Positions 59,380 to 64,000 of a stretch of DNA of 64,000 nucleotides are shown one piece after another (position 1 is the first letter of the stretch; the number at the start of each line of letters is the position of its first letter). Position numbers and translations under genes: made by a program. This DNA comes from Rhizobium sp. AC27/96 (GTDB taxonomy: Bacteria; Pseudomonadota; Alphaproteobacteria; Rhizobiales; Rhizobiaceae): NCBI RefSeq assembly GCF_001692325.1, contig NZ_LXKN01000070.1, forward strand, positions 1 to 64,000, written 5' to 3'. The notes beneath the pieces are model-generated. The model was not told the DNA's origin. It saw only the letters and a list, made by a program, of their open reading frames with translations, and did not search any database.

Positions 59380-59736
59380 CTACCGCCTGAACGCGCGGCT
59401 GGAAATAGCGATGGGATTTCCCGAGGGGTCCTTGGCATTGGCGAATACATAGCCGTCGGCCTGATGCAGAGGGCCGAATTCCAGTCCATCGCCCGCGCAT
59501 TTGGCGCGGAATGCATCGACATTTTCGACGTCGAAGACCAGTTTCACCAGCACCTGGCCCATCTTCTGGGCCTTTCCTGCCTGATGGATCATCAGATTGG
59601 CGCCGCCATCCGATGCCAAAAGTTCGACAATCCGATCACCCTCCTGCCGGAGCGGCTTGAAGCCAAAATGTCTTTGGTAGAAATCGATCGTCGCTTCCAC
59701 ATCGCGGACATAGAGGGTGATCCTGCCGAGCGGCAT
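59380..59736 (-). CDS. VOC-superfamily protein (glyoxalase/bleomycin-resistance fold)
   Basis: A 118-aa protein with two paired beta-alpha-beta-beta-beta modules. It begins GRITLYVRDVEATIDFYQRHFGF, and its second module includes VFANAKDPSGNPIAI. Metal ligands could be the acidic residue in IVELLAS and others, but the usual N-terminal His is not evident. Function is not assignable; it may be an isomerase, dioxygenase-like or binding protein. It follows the LacI regulator gene by 12 bp on the same strand and is probably co-transcribed with it. Confidence 0.85.
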   Translation of the reverse strand: MPLGRITLYVRDVEATIDFYQRHFGFKPLRQEGDRIVELLASDGGANLMIHQAGKAQKMGQVLVKLVFDVENVDAFRAKCAGDGLEFGPLHQADGYVFANAKDPSGNPIAISSRAFRR

Positions 59737-59748
59737 GGCTGCGCCTCC

Positions 59749-60774
59749 CTATCGCCTGATACGCGACGGCGCCGACACAGAATTGCGCACCACCAGATCC
59801 GGCAACAGCAGGATTTCCGTCTCCGTCGGCTGGCCGTCCGACAGGAGCTCGAGCAGCAGCGCCATGGCATGCTTGCCGATGGCGGTGCGCGGCTGGCGGA
59901 TCGTCGTCAGCGATGGCGTCATGAAGACGGCTTGCGGCACGTCGTCGAAGCCGGTCACCGAAAAGTCCACGGGAATGTCGTAGCCGCGTGTCTTCAGGCC
60001 GATCATCACGCCGATTGCGGTCTGATCGTTGACGCACATGAAGGCTGTCGGCAGCGTGTCGCGCATGAAAAGCTGCTCGACGGCCAGCCGCCCGCTCTCG
60101 ATGGTGCCGTCGCCGTCGAGAACGATGCGGAGATCCTCGCCGATTTCGGCGGCATCCATCCCGGCCTCGTAGCCCATGCGCCGCCGGCTATAGGCAAGGC
60201 GGGTGCGGGAATCGCCGATAAACGCGATCTTGCGATGGCCTTCGGCGATCAGCAGGTCGACAGCCTTGCGCGCACCGGCGATATCGTCCACGCCGACATA
60301 GGGAATACCGCCATTGAACACCGGCTCGAACACGCCGACGCTCGGCGGCAAGCGCGCCGTCATCGTCTGGTGTCCGAAAGGCAATATGCCGGTGAACAGG
60401 ATCAATCCCGCCGCTTGGTTGGAATTCAGGAATTTCAGATATTCCAGCCCGCGCTGGGCATCGTTCTGCGTGTGACCGATGAGGATGCCATAGCCATGCG
60501 CGCGCGCTTCGTTCTCCAGGCCGATGAGGATATTGGAGAAATTGGGGTCGCCAATGTCGGGTGCGACCACGAGAATCATGTTGGAACGGCCGAGCCTGAG
60601 GCTGCGTGCCATGGCATTGGTCGTGTAGCCGGTGACGGCAATTGCCTGATTGACCTTCAGCCGCGTCGAATTGGCGACCTTCTCCGGCATGTGGATTGCC
60701 CGGGAGACCGTTGCGATCGAAACATTGGCAATTCGGGCGACGTCTTCGATGGTTGCGGGCGTGGAATTCGACAC
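59749..60774 (-). CDS. LacI-family regulator of the CUT2 importer
   Basis: A 341-aa repressor with a LacI HTH (TIEDVARIANVSIATVSRA, starting about 8 residues in) and a sugar-binding core ending in VSAPSRIRR. I placed the start at GTG 60774 because it gives the usual length for the family; GTG 60810, with GGAAG upstream, is an alternative, and the open frame runs on to 60942 through the operators. It is divergent from the importer ATPase gene, with two perfect dyads between them, so it very likely represses the importer and itself. Effector unknown. Confidence 0.9.
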   Translation of the reverse strand: MSNSTPATIEDVARIANVSIATVSRAIHMPEKVANSTRLKVNQAIAVTGYTTNAMARSLRLGRSNMILVVAPDIGDPNFSNILIGLENEARAHGYGILIGHTQNDAQRGLEYLKFLNSNQAAGLILFTGILPFGHQTMTARLPPSVGVFEPVFNGGIPYVGVDDIAGARKAVDLLIAEGHRKIAFIGDSRTRLAYSRRRMGYEAGMDAAEIGEDLRIVLDGDGTIESGRLAVEQLFMRDTLPTAFMCVNDQTAIGVMIGLKTRGYDIPVDFSVTGFDDVPQAVFMTPSLTTIRQPRTAIGKHAMALLLELLSDGQPTETEILLLPDLVVRNSVSAPSRIRR

Positions 60775-60868
60775 TGCGCTCTGCCTTGGGTCTCGTCTCG
60801 CACCGGACACTACACAGACTTCCGTGCAGGTCAAAGGTGACCCCGAAGAATTGTGCAATATCCAACGA

Positions 60869-60903
60869 TGTAAACCTTTACACGTTATATGTAAAGGTTT
60901 ACA
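60869..60903. promoter_or_regulatory. twin LacI-type operators
   Basis: TGTAAACCTTTACA (60869-60882) and its exact reverse complement TGTAAAGGTTTACA (60890-60903), separated by 7 bp. Each is itself TGTAAA-N2-TTTACA, so there are two operators with centres 21 bp apart, two helical turns. They lie 38 bp before the importer ATPase start. Confidence 0.85.
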
Positions 60904-60941
60904 CAGCAAGGAAAGCGGGTGGAGCCGCAGGGGAGGAAGCA

Positions 60942-62465
60942 ATGAATTCGGAGGCCGTCGACGGTGCCGTTGTGCTGTCAGCGAAGCGAATCTGTAAGTC
61001 CTTCAATGGCGTGCAGGTTCTGTTCAGCGTCAACTTCGATCTCCGGGCCGGCGAAATCCATGCATTGATGGGTGAAAACGGCGCCGGCAAGTCGACGCTG
61101 GTCAAGGTTCTCTCCGGTTTCGAGCAGCCCAGTTCCGGCGAAATCCTGCTTGACGGCAAGCCGGTGAAGCTGCCGCCGAATGGCGCCGCCGAGGCGCTCG
61201 GCATCGTCATCATCCACCAGGAATTCAATCTTGCCGAACATCTGACCGTGACCGAGAGCCTGTTTCTGGGCCGCGAAGTCACGCATTTCGGTGTGCTCGA
61301 CCGCAAGCACATGCGGGCGGAGACGCGGCGCGTGCTCGATCTCCTCGGGTCGCATGTCGATGAGAACGCAATGATCAGCACGCTTTCCGTTGCCGACAAG
61401 CAGATGGTCGAGATTGCCAAGGCGATCAGCCGTGATGCGCGAATCGTCTTCATGGACGAGCCGACGGCCGTGCTGTCGCGTGAGGAAACCAACTTTCTGT
61501 TCAAGCAGGTGCGAAAGCTGCGCGACCAGGGCACGAGCTTCGTCTTCGTGTCGCACAAGCTCGATGAAGTCATGGAGCTGACGGACCGGGTCACGGTCCT
61601 GCGCGATGGCCAGTGGGTGAAGACGTCGCCGACCTCGTTGCTCGACGGTGAATCCATCGCGCAATTGATGGTCGGGCGTGAACTCTCCAGTCTCTATCCA
61701 GCAAAGAACGAGCCCGATGTCGATGAGAAGGTCGTGCTCGCGGTGAACTCCATCTCGACTGGCTATGTCCGCGATGCGAGCTTCGAGCTGCGCAAGGGCG
61801 AGATACTCGGCTTTTCCGGCATGATTGGCTCCGGCCGCACCGAGCTGATGGAGGCGATCGTCGGCCTGCGCTCGCGTGCATCTGGTGAGGTCTTCGCCAA
61901 CGGACAATCCGTACCGGCGCATGATGTACATGCCGCGATCGGTGCCGGCCTTGCCTATATGACCAAGGACCGCAAGTCCAAGGGCCTGCTTCTGAATTCC
62001 GGCATGACGGCGAACCTTACGTTGCAGTCGCTCGATCGGCACGGCAGGTTCGGTTATCTCAGCGCCGCAAGTGAAGCCGATGCCTTGGCGCGAGCACGCC
62101 GCCGTTTCGATATCCGCGTTCGCGACGGAAACATCGTTGCCGGCCGAATGTCCGGCGGCAACCAGCAGAAGCTGCTGCTGGCAAAGGTCATGGAGACCGA
62201 GCCACAGATCATCATCATCGACGAGCCGACCCGCGGCATCGATGTCGGCACGAAGCAGCAGATCTATCATTTCATCTCGGCGCTGGCGCGTGACGGGCAT
62301 TCGATCATTGTCGTTTCTTCGGAGATGCCTGAGGTCATCGGGCTGTGCACGCGGGTGGCCGTGATGCGCGAAGGCCGGATCGTCGGCATGCTCGAAGGCG
62401 ACGAAATCTCCGAACAGGAGATCATGCGTTATGCGGCGGGCCTGAAGAAAAAGACGGCTGCCTGA
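60942..62465 (+). CDS. CUT2 sugar ABC transporter ATPase (RbsA/XylG type, two ATPase domains)
   Basis: A 507-aa duplicated ATPase. Domain 1 (about 12-250) has Walker A GENGAGKST, a signature region STLSVADKQMVEIAKA and Walker B IVFMDEPTAVL. Domain 2 (about 260-500) has a degenerate Walker A GMIGSGRTE without the Lys, as is normal for this class, plus signature MSGGNQQK and IIIDEPTRGIDVG. GGGGAGG lies 7 bases before ATG 60942. It drives import of a ribose/xylose-type sugar; ligand unknown. First gene of the importer operon. Confidence 0.94.
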   Translation: MNSEAVDGAVVLSAKRICKSFNGVQVLFSVNFDLRAGEIHALMGENGAGKSTLVKVLSGFEQPSSGEILLDGKPVKLPPNGAAEALGIVIIHQEFNLAEHLTVTESLFLGREVTHFGVLDRKHMRAETRRVLDLLGSHVDENAMISTLSVADKQMVEIAKAISRDARIVFMDEPTAVLSREETNFLFKQVRKLRDQGTSFVFVSHKLDEVMELTDRVTVLRDGQWVKTSPTSLLDGESIAQLMVGRELSSLYPAKNEPDVDEKVVLAVNSISTGYVRDASFELRKGEILGFSGMIGSGRTELMEAIVGLRSRASGEVFANGQSVPAHDVHAAIGAGLAYMTKDRKSKGLLLNSGMTANLTLQSLDRHGRFGYLSAASEADALARARRRFDIRVRDGNIVAGRMSGGNQQKLLLAKVMETEPQIIIIDEPTRGIDVGTKQQIYHFISALARDGHSIIVVSSEMPEVIGLCTRVAVMREGRIVGMLEGDEISEQEIMRYAAGLKKKTAA

Positions 62466-62527
62466 ACGGGCGGCGAAGGCATAAGTGAATTCCCAAGCAA
62501 TAATGGGGCGGGAGGTTGGTTTTGGAT

Positions 62528-63541
62528 ATGAGCGTGGGCGAGGATAGCAGCGAGAAGACAGTCAGACGGGGCCGATCCTGGCGGGATGTGGATCTGCGGG
62601 CCGTGGCGCCGTTTGCGGCGCTGGTGCTGCTTCTGATCGTCGGCGCGTTGGTCAATCCGAATTTCATCGGCATGACCAATCTTACCAATGTCGCGACGAG
62701 ATGCGCCTTCATCGCGATTATCGCGGTGGGAGCAACCTTCGTCATCTCGGCGGGCGATCTCGATTTGTCCGTGGGTGCAATGGTCGCCTTCGTCGCGAGC
62801 CTGATGATCCTGTTCATGAACTCGGGCGTCATCGCCGATCCGAGCCTGATGCTGGCGGCTGCGGTATTGTTCTCGGTTGTCGCGGGTGTCCTGTGCGGTC
62901 TGGCCAATGGCCTGATCACGACCATGGGCAAGATCGAACCTTTCATCGCGACGCTGGGCACGATGGGCGTCTACCGCGGCTTGACGACCTGGCTGTCGCA
63001 GGGCGGCGCGATCACCTTGCGACCGGCGGATGTACAAGCGCTCTACAAGCCCGTCTATTATGGCTCCGTGCTGGGTGTGCCGGTTCCGATCGTGGTCATC
63101 CTTGTCGTCACCTGTATCGCGGCCTTCATCCTTTATCGCACGCGCTACGGCCGGCATGTCATCGCCGTCGGCTCCAATCGTGATGTTGCGCGCTATTCCG
63201 GCGTGGCGGTCAATCGCGTCCGCACCGTCGCCTTTGTCATCCAGGGCCTGTGTGTGGCGATTGCCGTGCTTCTCTATGTGCCGCGGCTCGGGTCGACGTC
63301 GGCAACGACGGGCATTCTCTGGGAGCTGCAAGCGATTACCGCCGTGGTCGTCGGCGGAACGGCGCTGAAGGGCGGCGCGGGCAGGGTATGGGGCACGATC
63401 TGCGGCGCCTTCATCCTCGAGCTCGTCGGCAACATCATGCTGCTTTCCAATTTCATCAGCGAGTATCTGCTGAGTGCCATCCAGGGCGCGATCATCATCA
63501 TCGCCATGCTGGTCCAGCGCTCGCTTGCACGCAAATCATGA
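62528..63541 (+). CDS. CUT2 sugar ABC transporter permease (RbsC type)
   Basis: A 337-aa inner-membrane permease with eight or more hydrophobic helices. Family motifs include ISAGDLDLSVGAMVAF, FIATLGTMGVYRG, AVGSNRDVARYSGV (the cytoplasmic loop contacting the ATPase) and VVGGTALKGGAGRVWGT. ATG 62528 is conventional, but GGGAGG sits 12 bases upstream and an in-frame TTG at 62522 has better spacing. The gene lies 62 bp after the ATPase gene. Confidence 0.93.
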   Translation: MSVGEDSSEKTVRRGRSWRDVDLRAVAPFAALVLLLIVGALVNPNFIGMTNLTNVATRCAFIAIIAVGATFVISAGDLDLSVGAMVAFVASLMILFMNSGVIADPSLMLAAAVLFSVVAGVLCGLANGLITTMGKIEPFIATLGTMGVYRGLTTWLSQGGAITLRPADVQALYKPVYYGSVLGVPVPIVVILVVTCIAAFILYRTRYGRHVIAVGSNRDVARYSGVAVNRVRTVAFVIQGLCVAIAVLLYVPRLGSTSATTGILWELQAITAVVVGGTALKGGAGRVWGTICGAFILELVGNIMLLSNFISEYLLSAIQGAIIIIAMLVQRSLARKS

Positions 63542-63605
63542 ATAACCGGGTCAGGGGGCGCCCGGTTCTTGTGACAAGGCCCTGTCTCTATCTGGGAGGA
63601 TAAAC

Positions 63606-64000
63606 ATGCGTAAAAGACTATTGGGACTGGCGGTAGTGATGGCGGCTTTGGCCGGCACGGTACATGCCGCAGACAAGAAGGTGACGATCGGCGTCTCCAT
63701 TCCGGCCGCCGACCATGGCTGGACCTCGGGCGTGGTGTTCCATGCCGAGCGTGTCGCCAAGCTGCTGATGGCGGAGCATCCGGGACTGACCGTCATCGTC
63801 AAGACCTCGCCTGATGCCGCCAGCCAGGCAAACGCCGTGCAGGACCTTGAGACCCAGGGCATCGACGCGCTCGTGATCCTGCCGTCTGACCCGGATCCGC
63901 TGGTCAACGCCATCAAGGAAGTCAAGGACAAGGGCAAGTTCGTGACGCTCGTCGACCGTGCGCCGAGCAGCAACGACAATTCCGTTCGCGACCTCTACGT
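63606..64000 (+). CDS. CUT2 sugar ABC transporter substrate-binding protein, 3' end cut by window
   Basis: The first 131 residues of a periplasmic binding protein of the ribose type (Peripla_BP_4). Signal peptide MRKRLLGLAVVMAALAGTVHA (about 21 residues). The mature start is DKKVTIGVSIPAADHGWTSG, followed by the ligand-contact segment ASQANAVQDLETQGIDALVILPSDPDPL. GGGAGGA lies 5 bases before ATG 63606. It continues beyond base 64000. Its place last in the operon (ATPase-permease-binding protein) is one of the orders seen for CUT2 systems. Confidence 0.92.
   Translation, partial: MRKRLLGLAVVMAALAGTVHAADKKVTIGVSIPAADHGWTSGVVFHAERVAKLLMAEHPGLTVIVKTSPDAASQANAVQDLETQGIDALVILPSDPDPLVNAIKEVKDKGKFVTLVDRAPSSNDNSVRDLY

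Noticed and set aside
60775..60942. N-terminal extension of the second LacI regulator
   Set aside because: It would make the twin operators coding and add 56 residues before the DNA-binding domain, unlike any LacI protein I know.

Overview
The window looks like chromosomal DNA from a fast-growing Rhizobiaceae bacterium, most probably Rhizobium. The evidence is a GC-rich sequence, many sugar and polyol ABC importers each with its own local regulator, an S. meliloti-type smo/mtlK polyol operon, and short palindromic intergenic elements of the kind scattered through rhizobial genomes. I saw no tRNA, rRNA, CRISPR array, phage gene, transposase or symbiosis gene. The last gene is cut by the window end.

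Layout. 0.2-5.5 kb: two hypothetical proteins, a cutC/ROK-kinase pair and an OmpR-type two-component system. 5.7-15.6 kb: a polyol (mannitol/sorbitol/arabitol) catabolic region with a FucU-type mutarotase, SorC regulator, smoEFGK importer, mtlK dehydrogenase, HAD phosphatase and FGGY kinase. 15.6-22.5 kb: an RpiR regulator, a CysZ-like membrane protein, nth, a DUF2244 protein, an Ada-like repair protein, and a divergent SorC-regulator/transaldolase pair flanked by two copies of a ~195-bp palindromic element. 22.8-35.9 kb: a divergent catabolic cluster. On one side it has an IclR regulator, lactonase-like amidohydrolase, MaoC protein and CaiB-type CoA transferase. On the other it has a CUT1 importer, enolase-superfamily dehydratase, rhamnose-type mutarotase, Gfo/Idh/MocA oxidoreductase, a second MaoC protein, a solute-binding-protein homologue with no signal peptide, and an SDR dehydrogenase. 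36-45.8 kb: small membrane proteins, a polyamine-type ABC operon ending in an aminobutyraldehyde dehydrogenase, a DEDD exonuclease and a LysR regulator. 45.8-50.3 kb: lysS, gltX and terC. 50.5-55.1 kb: an AraC/GyrI-type regulator and a TetR-controlled EmrAB-type efflux pair. 55.2-64 kb: a LacI-xylB-xylA xylose operon, then a second LacI regulator divergent from a CUT2 sugar importer.

How the genes work together. Most of the window imports sugars, polyols or polyamines and feeds them into the pentose phosphate pathway: MtlK and the FGGY kinase, XylA/XylB and transaldolase. Regulation is local and several operators are readable: CGAACC-N4-GGTTCG twice before emrA; a 26-bp palindrome with central CG before the xyl regulator; and two TGTAAA-N2-TTTACA sites 21 bp apart between the second LacI gene and its importer. 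The strongest candidate for an undescribed system is the IclR-linked cluster. It combines a non-phosphorylative sugar-acid route with CoA-ester chemistry, a MaoC protein that has lost its catalytic histidine, and a cytoplasmic binding-protein homologue.
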